Shown here: piece after piece, positions 1-8,236 of the stretch | Layout of the letters: each line of letters opens with the position of its first letter | How positions within the stretch are numbered: position 1 is the stretch's first letter | Position numbers and translations under genes: made by a program | Origin: Solirubrobacter soli DSM 22325 | Lineage (GTDB): Bacteria > Actinomycetota > Thermoleophilia > Solirubrobacterales > Solirubrobacteraceae | NCBI RefSeq assembly: GCF_000423665.1 | Contig: NZ_AUIK01000024.1 | Span: 124,001-188,000 of the forward strand | Direction: 5' to 3' | Length of the DNA: 64,000 nucleotides | The notes under the pieces: model-generated | The model's database searches: none | What the model was told of the DNA's origin: nothing | What the model saw: the letters and a program-made list of their open reading frames with translations, nothing else

Positions 1-243
1 GAGTACGCGCTGCTCGTGCACCTCGCCGGCGACCCGACGCGCGTGTTCACCAAGGACGAACTGCTGCGCGACGTGTGGGGCTACCGCACACCCGGAATCA
101 GCCGCACGCTGGACTCCCACGCCGCCCGGCTGCGCGTCAAACTGCGCGCCGCGGGCCAGGCGCACTGGATCGAGACCGTCTGGGGCGTCGGCTACCGGCT
201 CGCCCCCGTCGGCCTGGTCGAACGCGAACGGAGCGCGGCGTGA
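1..243 (+). CDS. C-terminal winged-helix domain of a PhoB/OmpR-type regulator (partial)
   Basis: The frame is open from the first base to a TGA at 241-243, so only the last 80 residues of a longer protein are visible. They fit the winged-helix output domain of the OmpR/PhoB family: FTKDELLRDVWGY, then a recognition-helix region RTLDSHAARLRVKL, then the closing hairpin with WGVGYRL. Family members bind promoter DNA as the output of two-component signalling, but a receiver domain cannot be confirmed here. The stop overlaps the next gene's GTG (240), so the two are probably co-translated. As the first gene of an accessory region it could be an element-encoded regulator rather than a housekeeping one. 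Confidence 0.75.
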   Translation, partial: EYALLVHLAGDPTRVFTKDELLRDVWGYRTPGISRTLDSHAARLRVKLRAAGQAHWIETVWGVGYRLAPVGLVERERSAA

Positions 244-758
244 ACCGCCCCCAGCCGCTGCGGCGGGCGCGGCCGCTGCGCGCCGGCATCCCGCCCGCGC
301 GGCGCACGCCGCTTCACCGCCGCACCCCGCTGGCCCGCGGCACCAAGACCCAGCTGCGGCCGAGTGCGCTCCAGCAGGCCGCGACGCCGAGCGCCCGGCG
401 GCCGATGGCGGCCAGCCAGCCACAGCGCGCCAAGATCATCGGCGGCGCGTGCGTCGTGTGCGAGAAGACCAACGGGCTCATGCCCGCGCACCTCGCGGCG
501 CGTGGGATGGGCGGCTGCGATGACCCCGACTGCGTCGTGCCGATGTGCTGGGTGCACCACCGCGCCTTCGACACCGGCGGGCTCGACCTGCTGCCGTACC
601 TCGAGCCGCGCTGGCGGACCGAAGTCGCGCACGCCGTCGGCCACCTCGGGCTGATCAGCACCTACCGGCGGCTGACGGGCGGCCGCCTCCCGGCCGCCGA
701 GCTCACGCCGCCACCGCCGCCCGAGCGGCCCCGACACGGCGGAGGGCGCCGTGGCTGA
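240..758 (+). CDS. HNH-like zinc-binding protein
   Basis: The start is taken at GTG 240, which overlaps the upstream stop (GTGA). The first ~60 residues are Arg/Pro-rich and low in complexity. The core (about 65-115) has a C-x-x-C pair (CVVCEK), a conserved AHL, then CDDPDCVVPMC and WVHHRAFD. This Cys/His pattern is what HNH nucleases and phage Rap/NinG-like recombination proteins use to hold zinc and place the catalytic His. The protein is 172 aa, a common length for small phage or plasmid HNH proteins. It overlaps the NADAR gene by 8 nt. Nuclease activity is inferred; it could be a structural zinc protein. Confidence 0.65.
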   Translation: MNRPQPLRRARPLRAGIPPARRTPLHRRTPLARGTKTQLRPSALQQAATPSARRPMAASQPQRAKIIGGACVVCEKTNGLMPAHLAARGMGGCDDPDCVVPMCWVHHRAFDTGGLDLLPYLEPRWRTEVAHAVGHLGLISTYRRLTGGRLPAAELTPPPPPERPRHGGGRRG

Positions 759-1368
759 CCCGCTCCCGCGGGCCGGGCGAGATCGCATCGACCGGTTCGA
801 CAACACGACGTACGAGTTCCTGGGCAACTTCTACGCGTCTACCGTCCGGATCCGAGCCGACCGCCAGGGCCTTGAGCTGATCGAATGTGCGACCGTCGAG
901 CACGGCTTTCAGGCCTGCAAGGCGCTCGAGCCCGACCAACGCCGCCTGATCGCCGCGGCGCCCACACCCGCGCAGGCCAAACGGCTCGGCCGCCGCGCCT
1001 CACTGCGCCCCGACTGGGAGCAGGTCCGCGAGGACGTCATGCGGAGGCTGCTCGCCCAGAAGTTCCGGCTCGGCGAGCCGCTCGCCCTGCGCCTGCTGGC
1101 CACCGGCAACGCCGATCTCGTCGAGGGCAACCACGGGGGCGACCGCCGCTGGGGGGTCAGCGAGGGCATCGGCCAGAACCGGCTCGGGCAGCTGCTCATG
1201 CAGCGGCGCGCGGAGCTGCGCACGGCGCTGCGAGAGCAGACACCCGCGCCGTGCGGCTTCTGGACGGCGGCGCCTGGCGGGGACGAAGCAGCGCCGCGCG
1301 ATCCGCAGGGACTGCGGACGCCCGATCACCGCGATCGCGAGCGCGACCGACGCCATGAGCGTCGATGA
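751..1368 (+). CDS. NADAR-domain (YbiA-like) N-glycosidase family protein
   Basis: The protein is 205 aa from a GTG overlapping the previous gene by 8 nt. It carries the NADAR/DUF1768 pattern: EFLGNFYAS, VEHGFQACKA, the AQAKRLGRR segment, LVEGN followed by GDRRWGV, and GQNRLGQLLM near residue 145. Characterised relatives hydrolyse N-glycosidic bonds (YbiA acts on riboflavin-pathway intermediates), and some NADAR proteins remove ADP-ribose from DNA guanine left by DarT-type toxins. The last ~35 residues are charged and unconserved in appearance. No DarT toxin is visible nearby, so a role in de-ADP-ribosylation or phage conflict is only possible. The family call is strong; the substrate is unknown. 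Confidence 0.85.
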   Translation: MADPLPRAGRDRIDRFDNTTYEFLGNFYASTVRIRADRQGLELIECATVEHGFQACKALEPDQRRLIAAAPTPAQAKRLGRRASLRPDWEQVREDVMRRLLAQKFRLGEPLALRLLATGNADLVEGNHGGDRRWGVSEGIGQNRLGQLLMQRRAELRTALREQTPAPCGFWTAAPGGDEAAPRDPQGLRTPDHRDRERDRRHERR

Positions 1369-1408
1369 ACGCCGATCCGGGGGCGCGCGCGGGCGTATCC
1401 TCCGTCGC

Positions 1409-1975
1409 ATGGCCGCCGCCGAGCACCTGGGCGTCGACGCGCTGCTGCCGCTCTCGCTGAAGAACTACCACCGGCTCGTGGAGGCCGACGGGTTCGAGGG
1501 CGAACGCGTGGAGCTCCTCGACGGGCTGCTGGTCCGCATGAGCCCGAAGTCCGAAGCCCACGAGGCGGCCACGGAGTTCCTGCTCGAATGGCTGATGCAC
1601 CACGTGGACCTCGACCGCTACAGCGTCGGATGCCAGCGGGCGCTGACGATCGGCGACTCCGAACCCGAGCCCGACCTCGTCGTCCGCGAGCGCGGCACCC
1701 CGAAGCCATATCACCCGTCCAGCGCCGTGCTCGTGATCGAGGTCGCCGCGTCCTCGCTGCCCGTCGACCTCGCCGTCAAGGCGCCGCTGTACGCGTCGGC
1801 CGGGATCGCCGAGTACTGGGTCCTGGACCTCGACGGGCGCCGCGCGATCGTGCACCGCAGCCCGGAGGCCGGCGGCTACCGGGAACGCCTCGAGGTGCCT
1901 GCTGACGGGCAGCTCGTCAGCGTCGCGCTGGCACTGCCCGCGCTCCGCGTCACCGACGCACTCGACGCCGACTAA
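1409..1975 (+). CDS. Uma2-family (DUF820) PD-(D/E)XK-like protein
   Basis: The 188-residue protein has the Uma2 order: LKNYHRLVE, GERVELLDGLLVRMSP, SEAHEAAT, then EPEPDLVV (the acidic catalytic position), VLVIEVAASS (the E-x-A/K position), KAPLYASAGIAEYWVLDL and a tail ending in LRVTDALDAD. The second catalytic position reads E-V-A, as in many Uma2 proteins. ATG 1409 is preferred because the family begins near this point; an in-frame ATG at 1355 would overlap the NADAR gene. The family is abundant in cyanobacteria and actinobacteria and its function is poorly known. The fold call is firm; nuclease activity is unproven. Confidence 0.8.
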   Translation: MAAAEHLGVDALLPLSLKNYHRLVEADGFEGERVELLDGLLVRMSPKSEAHEAATEFLLEWLMHHVDLDRYSVGCQRALTIGDSEPEPDLVVRERGTPKPYHPSSAVLVIEVAASSLPVDLAVKAPLYASAGIAEYWVLDLDGRRAIVHRSPEAGGYRERLEVPADGQLVSVALALPALRVTDALDAD

Positions 1976-2119
1976 CCGACTAACCGCAGGCGCCGCTCGG
2001 GCCGGCCGCAGAGCACGAGCGGCCTGCGAGGCCCCGCCGCCCGCTCGCGCGCAGCGCGCCGCCGGCGTTCCAGCTGCGCGCGAGTCGAATCCCTCTCGAA
2101 TGATGAAGGAGGCACATCA

Positions 2120-2341
2120 ATGACCTACCGCGCGATCGTCATCGTCCTGCCCGCCGCAAGGGAGGACGGACTGCAGATCCACGCCGCTGCCGCGGGCGCC
2201 GTCTTCGTCGGCGAGCCGTGGCACGTCATGCCCGTCAACGTCGAGGACTGCGAGCGAGGTGACGGCGGCCCGCACGCACAGTGGGGACTCGCTCCAGAGT
2301 TCGACACGCTCGGCGTGCTCGACCAGCACCCCGAGCTCTAA
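2120..2341 (+). CDS. Small hypothetical protein (73 aa)
   Basis: A good Shine-Dalgarno (AAGGAGG, about 2105-2111) lies upstream of ATG 2120. The product is 73 aa with no recognised domain: a hydrophobic start (YRAIVIVLPA), an Ala-rich middle and a hydrophilic tail ending DQHPEL. The strong ribosome-binding site and placement ahead of another short same-strand gene argue that it is real. The stretch 1976-2119 before it appears non-coding. Confidence 0.55.
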   Translation: MTYRAIVIVLPAAREDGLQIHAAAAGAVFVGEPWHVMPVNVEDCERGDGGPHAQWGLAPEFDTLGVLDQHPEL

Positions 2342-2350
2342 GCGATAGCG

Positions 2351-2596
2351 TTGGTCACCGTGGTCCCGAACCCCGTCGTCGTCGAAGTCGTCGCGTTCGA
2401 GGCGCTGCGAGCTGACGAGCGCGGCAGCCGTCGAGCCATCGTCAGATGGAGCGACGGCACGACCGGCGAGGCACTGCGCTGGTACGACGATGAGGTGCTC
2501 GTCTGCGAGGGCGACCTGATCGGCAAGACGATCGCCGAGCTTCGCACGCTGCACTTCGCACGCGACAAGCAGTTCCTGCGCGACGAGCAGGGCTAG
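2351..2596 (+). CDS. Small hypothetical protein (81 aa)
   Basis: The frame begins at TTG 2351, or possibly GTG 2360, nine bases after the previous stop. The product is 81 aa, soluble and acidic, with a beta-like start (VVVEVVAFEAL) and a centre of RRAIVRWSDGTTGEALRWYDDEVLVCEGDLIG, written here only to show its domain-like composition in pieces: RRAIVRWSDG, ALRWYDDEVL, VCEGDLIG. It then has a charged helix ending in KQFLRDEQG. The family was not recognised. The short spacing suggests one transcript with the preceding gene. Confidence 0.5.
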   Translation: MVTVVPNPVVVEVVAFEALRADERGSRRAIVRWSDGTTGEALRWYDDEVLVCEGDLIGKTIAELRTLHFARDKQFLRDEQG

Positions 2597-2718
2597 GCTC
2601 GCGCGTTCCCAGCCGTTGCGTGTCGGTGCAGGCAGATGGTCTCGAGCGCCCGAAGTCAACTTCGCGCTGATCGACGCCTGCCGGCGGCCGACGCGGCGCG
2701 CTAGACCAGGCAGCCGAC

Positions 2719-3300
2719 TCAGCGTGATGAACGCCGGGACCGCGAGCCGCGGCGGGCGTGTGGTTCGCGGTCCCGCGAGACGTGCGCGGTCCAGGTCCGT
2801 CCGTCCCAGTAGCGGTTGCGCCCGGGCTGGCGCGGGTCGGGGTACCAGCCGGGTGCTTCGCCCGCCGGGGGCGCCGGCGGCGGGTCGGGCTCGGGTCCAG
2901 GCTCGGGCTGCGGTCCGGGCTCCGCCGCGGCCGGTGGGCCAGGCCCTCCCGGCTGCGGTTGAGGATCTGCTGTGAGCTGAAGTTCAGGGTCGGGCGCCGG
3001 TGGCGATGCAGGTGCATCCGGCTCGGTGTCCTGCGCGGCGGGGCTCGGCGCCGCGGCGGGGTCTCGCGATCGGCTGAGGAGCCCAATCGCGCCCAACAGC
3101 AGGGCGCGCAGGGCGAGCCCGAGCATGCCGACCAGGCCGCCCAGCCCGAAGCCCGCCACCGCCAGTGTCATCGCCACCGCCGGCTCATCCGGCGCGATCC
3201 TCCGGCCCGCCCACGCGCCCGCGGCCGCGCCGCAGACCGCGAGCCCAAGCACGACGATCAGCCAGCGACCCCGTCCCCCGCTGCTCGTCCCGCCGCTCAC
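2719..3300 (-). CDS. Membrane protein with C-terminal DUF2510 domain
   Basis: Minus strand, GTG start at 3300, 193 aa. The N-terminus has two membrane segments (about residues 12-30, WLIVVLGLAVCGAAAGAW, and about 42-75). A long Pro/Ala/Glu-rich linker follows (about 80-150). The C-terminus carries the DUF2510 signature: GWYPDP, RYWDGRTWT. DUF2510 is a short domain at the ends of many actinobacterial membrane proteins and its role is unknown. The gene faces its neighbours on both sides and stands alone in the element. Confidence 0.7.
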   Translation of the reverse strand: MSGGTSSGGRGRWLIVVLGLAVCGAAAGAWAGRRIAPDEPAVAMTLAVAGFGLGGLVGMLGLALRALLLGAIGLLSRSRDPAAAPSPAAQDTEPDAPASPPAPDPELQLTADPQPQPGGPGPPAAAEPGPQPEPGPEPDPPPAPPAGEAPGWYPDPRQPGRNRYWDGRTWTAHVSRDREPHARRGSRSRRSSR

Positions 3301-3453
3301 GACCGCACGAGCATAAACGCCGCAGAACGAGGACCCGCCGGACCGCGCTGAAGGTCAACGACACGCGCGCTCGTGGACACGGCGCACACGTCAGCGCGGA
3401 GCCTCATGCCCAATTCCGCCTTCTGTTCACAGCCCTCCCGCGAAAGGAGCGAT

Positions 3454-3747
3454 ATGCCTCCTCCCCGCATCGCAGCCACCTACCGCGCCCGCGACGGCCG
3501 CCAGCACGACGTGCTCGTGCTCACCACCCCGGCCGGCCGCTGGCGCATCCTCGACACGACCGACACCGAGGTCGTGCACGTGGAGACGCTGACCGGCTTC
3601 GACGACCTGCTCTCCCAGGCCACCGCCCTGGCCGTCGACTACGCCGCCGAGCAGCGGGCCTACCACGACGGCGAGCGGCTCGAGGACCCGCTGCCGCGAC
3701 TGCGCCCCGACCCGCCGAGCGAGGAGGAGCCGGCGTGCGCGGCCTGA
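3454..3747 (+). CDS. Small hypothetical protein (97 aa) upstream of primase
   Basis: ATG 3454 is chosen because GAAAGGAG sits just upstream at optimal spacing; an in-frame ATG at 3373 lacks such a site. The product has a beta-rich core (QHDVLVLTTPAGRWRILDT, EVVHVETLTGFDDLL) and a helix ALAVDYAAEQRAY, then a Pro-rich acidic tail. The family was not recognised. Its 3' end overlaps the GTG start of the primase gene (3735), so the two are probably translationally coupled. Confidence 0.65.
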   Translation: MPPPRIAATYRARDGRQHDVLVLTTPAGRWRILDTTDTEVVHVETLTGFDDLLSQATALAVDYAAEQRAYHDGERLEDPLPRLRPDPPSEEEPACAA

Positions 3748-5012
3748 CTCACGCGCCGACGATCACGGCAGGCACACGGACGCCGGCTGCCAATGGTGGT
3801 GGTAGGCGCGCCATGCACATCCTCCGGCCGCCCACCTCGCCCGCCCCACCGGCCCCGGCGCCCTCGCTCATCACCGCCGGGGCCGGCGCGGGCCCGCTGC
3901 CATGCCGGGTGCGGCTCGCCGACGGACGCGTGTTCACCGGCGCGCTGCCCGCCGCCCGCCATCGCTCACTGCAGCTCGGGCTGCTGCACGCCGACACGGC
4001 GGGGCTGGTCGAGCTCACGCCCGGGACGCGCCGCGCCGACGGGCGGCTCGAGGTCGACCGGCGCCGCCAGCTCGAGCACTTCCGGCCCGGCGGCGCCGGC
4101 GGCGAGGCGGGCTGGCTGCGGGCGCTGCTCGACCACGCCGAGCGGATCATCGCCGGCACCTACGCGAGCGCGCGGCCCGGGGAACGGCCCGGTGAAGAGG
4201 TGTTCGTCGGCGTCGCCCCACGCGAGTGTCCTTCCGGGAGCCGCGACGCCGTGGCGGGCACGCGCTGGCTGTGGGTCGACGTCGACCGGCCCGACCGGCT
4301 CGACGCGCTGTGGGCGTTCCTGGCCGAGCGGCCCTGCCAGCTGCTGATCGCCTCCGGCGGCAGCGGCGGCGTGCACGCGTACTGGCAGCTCGCCGAGCCG
4401 CTGCCCGCCCGCCACGTGCGGCCCGACGGGATCGTGACCGAGCCGATCGAGCGCGCCCACGGCCGGATCATCCGCGCACTCGGGGTCGACGAAGCAGGCC
4501 GGCCGAACGTGGCCGACCCGCGCTGCGCCGAACGCTCACGCGTGATGCGCCTGGCCGGCACGATCAACTTCAAGACCGGCGCGTGGGCGCGCGTGCTCGA
4601 GGCCGATCTCGCGCTCGCGCCGTACGCGATCGAGGAGCTCGTCGGCGACCTGCCCGACGCGCCGACAGCCGCGTCCGCGCCGCGCAACGGGCGCCGGGAC
4701 GGGGCGTCGGACGACCCGTACAAGCGGATCGCGCCGCCCGAGTACTTCGAGCTCCTCGCCGGGATCAGCGTGCCGCGCGGCGGACTCGTGTCCTGCCCCG
4801 TGCCAAGGCATCGCGACCGGCACCCCTCCTGCAGCGTCGCAACCAGGCCCGAGCAGGGCTGGTGCTGCCACAGCGCTAGCTGCGGCGCGCGCGGCGCGAT
4901 CTACGACCTCGCCTCGGTGCTGGAAGGTGGGCCCTGGGGGGAGCAGCTGCGTGGCGCGGCGTTCGCGCGAGCCCGCGCTCGCGTGATGCAGGTCTTCGGC
5001 GACCGGCGATGA
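3735..5012 (+). CDS. Archaeo-eukaryotic-type primase/polymerase with C-terminal zinc finger
   Basis: The primase core shows all three expected landmarks. WLWVDVDRPDR supplies the D-x-D pair (about residue 180). SGGSGGVHAYWQL supplies the His motif (about 212). RLAGTINFKTG is the third motif (about 275). The C-terminus holds a CHC2-like zinc ribbon: SCPVPRHRDRHPSCSV, WCCHSASCGARGAIYDL. This build fits replication primase-polymerases of plasmids and integrative elements, which make primers for the element's own replication. The start may be GTG 3735 (425 aa, overlapping the previous gene) or ATG 3813 (399 aa). The stop overlaps the next ATG (ATGA). Confidence 0.85.
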   Translation: MRGLTHAPTITAGTRTPAANGGGRRAMHILRPPTSPAPPAPAPSLITAGAGAGPLPCRVRLADGRVFTGALPAARHRSLQLGLLHADTAGLVELTPGTRRADGRLEVDRRRQLEHFRPGGAGGEAGWLRALLDHAERIIAGTYASARPGERPGEEVFVGVAPRECPSGSRDAVAGTRWLWVDVDRPDRLDALWAFLAERPCQLLIASGGSGGVHAYWQLAEPLPARHVRPDGIVTEPIERAHGRIIRALGVDEAGRPNVADPRCAERSRVMRLAGTINFKTGAWARVLEADLALAPYAIEELVGDLPDAPTAASAPRNGRRDGASDDPYKRIAPPEYFELLAGISVPRGGLVSCPVPRHRDRHPSCSVATRPEQGWCCHSASCGARGAIYDLASVLEGGPWGEQLRGAAFARARARVMQVFGDRR

Positions 5013-5311
5013 CCAGTGTCCGCCCCGCCGGCCGCGTCACCGCATCTGCGACCGAGCAGAACGCCTGGGTCGTCCACGCGCGCGACGTGCTCGACGAGCG
5101 CCTCTCCGGTCACGACGGCCGCACCTACACCAGTCCGCCGCAGCCGCGGGCGTCCGCGCTCGCGCTCGTTGCCCTGCTGATCGGCCCGCGTGACAGCGAC
5201 GACGGCAACCACTGGACCGTCGCCACCGCGGGCGGGCGACGGGTCGTCGACCTCGACCCCGCAGGCCCGAGTTGCGTCCCCGTTGCAGCGCGCGACCCTA
5301 ACGGTCAGTAG
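5009..5311 (+). CDS. Hypothetical protein (100 aa) coupled to primase
   Basis: ATG 5009 overlaps the primase stop in an ATGA arrangement, which is good evidence that it is translated. The 100-aa product has no recognised domain. A helical N-terminus (EQNAWVVHARDVLDERLSG) is followed by a hydrophobic stretch ALALVALLIGPRD and a beta-like NHWTVATAGGRRVVDLD. It may be an accessory factor of the primase, but only position supports that. Confidence 0.55.
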   Translation: MTSVRPAGRVTASATEQNAWVVHARDVLDERLSGHDGRTYTSPPQPRASALALVALLIGPRDSDDGNHWTVATAGGRRVVDLDPAGPSCVPVAARDPNGQ

Positions 5312-5990
5312 AGCCTGCCCCGACCGTGGACGTCGATGTCTTTGACGTACTTGGCGTAGTGCGCGTTGAAGTCCTCGCCCGTCGCGTCGTCTCGCCACCG
5401 CACCTGCTGGAGGCCGCGGCCGGCGAAAGGGCCGTTGGCGTCCGGCGAACGACGCGATCCGCCACCTCGTCCGAGTCCGAGGACGCGGAGCACGGGCCCG
5501 GTCTCCCGCTGGCCACCTTCAAGACCTGAGCGTCTCCGGGACTCCCAGAAGAGCTGGCCGATTCGCGAACCCACCGACGTGCGACCTCCGATCGATGTGA
5601 CGTCGGCATCGTCGCGGAAATCCCGCTGCGACTCAACCGCCGGTCTCGTCGTCCGCTGCGTTCGCTGTCGGGTCGACCGTGAGCCGCGGGAACGGTGCTC
5701 CATGGTCGTCAATGACGAGCGAGGACGGCTCGGCATTTTCCGCAACTGGGAACGCCGGAGCGTCCGAGTGGATGCAGCTCGCTCGTCCGAGACGTGTCCG
5801 AGTATCCGCCCTGGTCGTCGCGGACCAGGTACGAGCCGTCGGCGTTGCAAGCCACGAGCTCGCGAGCAACGTCCGTGACGGCATGGGTCTTGCGGCCATA
5901 GCGGCCGACCTTCGCCAGCGGGTAGTCACCGGACACGTGCCAATCGTCGCACCTCTGCGCCCGCGATGACGTCGATGCCATGCACTTCAT
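5305..5990 (-). pseudogene. Decayed minus-strand gene of unknown family
   Basis: The 850-bp gap between two plus-strand operons holds protein-like sequence on the minus strand in three successive frames. It begins at ATG 5990 (YPLAKVGRYGRKTH, ELVACNADGSYLVRDD). It continues after a shift near 5750 (FPVAENAEPSSLVIDD, LTVDPTANAADDETGG). It continues after another shift near 5620, ending in WRDDATGEDFNAHYAKYV and a stop at 5305-5307. No single frame spans it. The simplest reading is a gene of about 225 codons broken by at least two frameshifts. The family was not recognised; a chance composite is possible. Confidence 0.35.
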
Positions 5991-6162
5991 GCCGTAGTGG
6001 CTGGTCCGATCCGCTGGCCGTGTGTCTCTGTCTCTCGTGACTGACGGGGACACCCCGTCTTGGACCGGCGGCGCCCGGCCCCGAGCCGTACGGGCGCGGG
6101 ACGCCACGAACTCCCCACGCCGCCAGCCGGCGTGTGCCTTCTTTTCCACCTGGAGGTGATGC

Positions 6163-8208
6163 ATGACGCATCCGCACGCGGGGGTCCACGGCCCCTGCCC
6201 GCGCGAGCGGGCACCGGATGACCTACTCGCCGGGCTCACGCCCGAACAGAAGCGGGCCGTCCGCCACGGGCCCGGCCCGCTGTTGATCGTCGCCGGCCCC
6301 GGCACCGGCAAGACCCGCACGCTCGCCCATCGCGTCGCGTACCTGCTCGCCACCGGCGCCGCGGCGCCCGGCGAGATCCTGGCCGTCACGTTCAGCGTGC
6401 GCGCCGCCGGCGAGCTGCGGCTGCGACTCGCCGACCTGCTCGGCGAGCAGACCGCCCGCGGCGTGCTCGCGGCCACCTTTCACTCCGTTTGCGCCAGGCT
6501 GCTGCGCGAGCACGCCACGCTGTTCGGGCGCACCGACGCCTACACGATCTATGACCAGGCCGACGTTCGGCGCGTCATCGACGCGCTGCTCACCGACCAC
6601 GGCCGACCGGCCATCCAGGATGCGATCACCGCCTGCGGTCAGCCACCGGCAGCCGAGCTCGAGACCGAACTGGCGCTAGCCAAGAGCCGGCTGCTGGAAC
6701 CAGCCGGCTACCTGAAAACCAGCCGCCTCCCGTCCGCGCCGGTCGCGAGCGCCGTGTGGCGCGCACTCGACGCCGAGCTCGAGCGCTGCAACGCCTTCTC
6801 GTTCGACGACCTGCTCGTGTTCGCGGTGCGGCTGTTGCGCGAGCAGCCCGCCCGGCTCGCGCACCTGCGCGGCCGCTGGCGCTGGCTCGTGGTCGACGAG
6901 ATGCAGGACACCAACCAGGCCCAGGCCGCGCTGGTGCAGCTGCTCGCCGGCTCCGGAGGCAACGTGACCGTGGTCGGCGACGACGACCAGGCGATCTACC
7001 GCTTCCGCAGCGCCGAGCCGCGCAACATCCTGGCCTTCGGCGAGCGCTACCCGCGCCACGAGCGCGTCGTGCTCGGGCGCAACTTCCGCTCGCGCGCCGA
7101 GATCCTGACCGCCGCGACCTGCTGCATCGCCGTCAACGAGCTGCGCCACCCGAAGGCACTGGTCGCCGTCCGCGGCGGCGGCGGGCGGATCAGCACGCGC
7201 GGGTTTGCGACCGACCGCGACGAGGCCGGCTGGGCCGCGGGGCTGATCGCCGACGCGCTCGCGGCGGGCACCCCGCCGTCCGAGGTACTCGTGCTCGCCC
7301 GTACCGCGTTCGCGCTCGGCCCGATCCAGGCGGCGCTCGCGGCGGCCGGGATCGCGCACCGCGTGCTCGGCTCGCTCGGGCTCTACGAGCGTGCCGAGGT
7401 CCGCGACGCGCTCGCCTACCTCGCGCTGCTGGCCAACCCGCGCGACGCGCGCGCCTTCCGGCGCGCCGTGCAGGCGCCGCGGCGAGGCGTCGGCACGGCC
7501 ACGATCGGCCGCCTGGTCGCCGCCGCGCGCGAGCGCTTCGACGGCGACCTGATCACCACCTGCGCCAACGCCCACGTCCTCCACGGACTCCGCTCGCAGG
7601 CGACCAGGGACGCGCTCGCCACCTTCGGCGCCGGCCTGGACGGCGTACGCGCGCAGTACCGGGCCGGGCGCTCGCTCGGCCACGTCGTCGTCGCCACGCT
7701 CACGCTCGACGGCGGCGTCGTCGCCCACCACCAGGCGCGCCGCGACCACGCCCCGCGCGCCGAGCAGCGCCGCGACGGCGAGCGCGTGCTCGAGGACCTG
7801 CGCTCGCTCTGCCGCGCCGCCCAGACCCACGCCGACCAGGTCGGCACCGCCGCCTCGGTCACCGGCTTGCTCGAACACGCCGCCGGCCTGCACGCCGAGG
7901 AGATCCGCCCCGGCGCGGACCGCCGCATCACCGTCAGCACCATCCACCGCGCCAAGGGCAGCGAAGCACAGCTCGTCGTGCTGCTCGGCTGCGAGGACCA
8001 GCTGCTGCCCTCGTGGCGCTCACTGGCGAGCGCCGACCCCGAGGACCTCGAGGAGGAGCGCCGGCTGTTCTACGTCGCCGCCACCCGCGCCAAGGACCAC
8101 CTCGTCCTCACCCGCTGCCACGTCCGCGGCGGCCGCGCCACCGGCGGACCGTCGCGCTTCCTCGCCGAGGCCGGACTGGACCTCGGCCGCCGCGCGCTCG
8201 CCGCCTAA
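6163..8208 (+). CDS. UvrD/Rep-family DNA helicase
   Basis: A 681-aa superfamily 1A helicase with a strong ribosome-binding site (GGAGGTGATG) before ATG 6163. Motifs in order: Walker A GPGTGKT (about 45-51), AATFHSVCARLL, Walker B VVDEMQD (family members more often have DEFQD or DEYQD), GDDDQAIYRFRSA, LGRNFRSR, VSTIHRAKGSEAQLV, and the C-terminal EEERRLFYVAATRAKDHL. It should translocate 3' to 5' on single-stranded DNA. It is shorter than chromosomal UvrD (about 720 aa). It lies immediately upstream of an annealing protein and a RecB-like nuclease, so a role in element recombination or replication is likely. Confidence 0.92.
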   Translation: MTHPHAGVHGPCPRERAPDDLLAGLTPEQKRAVRHGPGPLLIVAGPGTGKTRTLAHRVAYLLATGAAAPGEILAVTFSVRAAGELRLRLADLLGEQTARGVLAATFHSVCARLLREHATLFGRTDAYTIYDQADVRRVIDALLTDHGRPAIQDAITACGQPPAAELETELALAKSRLLEPAGYLKTSRLPSAPVASAVWRALDAELERCNAFSFDDLLVFAVRLLREQPARLAHLRGRWRWLVVDEMQDTNQAQAALVQLLAGSGGNVTVVGDDDQAIYRFRSAEPRNILAFGERYPRHERVVLGRNFRSRAEILTAATCCIAVNELRHPKALVAVRGGGGRISTRGFATDRDEAGWAAGLIADALAAGTPPSEVLVLARTAFALGPIQAALAAAGIAHRVLGSLGLYERAEVRDALAYLALLANPRDARAFRRAVQAPRRGVGTATIGRLVAAARERFDGDLITTCANAHVLHGLRSQATRDALATFGAGLDGVRAQYRAGRSLGHVVVATLTLDGGVVAHHQARRDHAPRAEQRRDGERVLEDLRSLCRAAQTHADQVGTAASVTGLLEHAAGLHAEEIRPGADRRITVSTIHRAKGSEAQLVVLLGCEDQLLPSWRSLASADPEDLEEERRLFYVAATRAKDHLVLTRCHVRGGRATGGPSRFLAEAGLDLGRRALAA

Positions 8209-8236
8209 CGCCCCCATCCTTTCCGGAAGGACCACC

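Noticed and set aside
3165..3734. Upstream in-frame extension of the primase gene (to 615 aa)
   Set aside because: It overlaps the small gene at 3454, which has a good ribosome-binding site, and the added residues are low-complexity Arg/Pro sequence.
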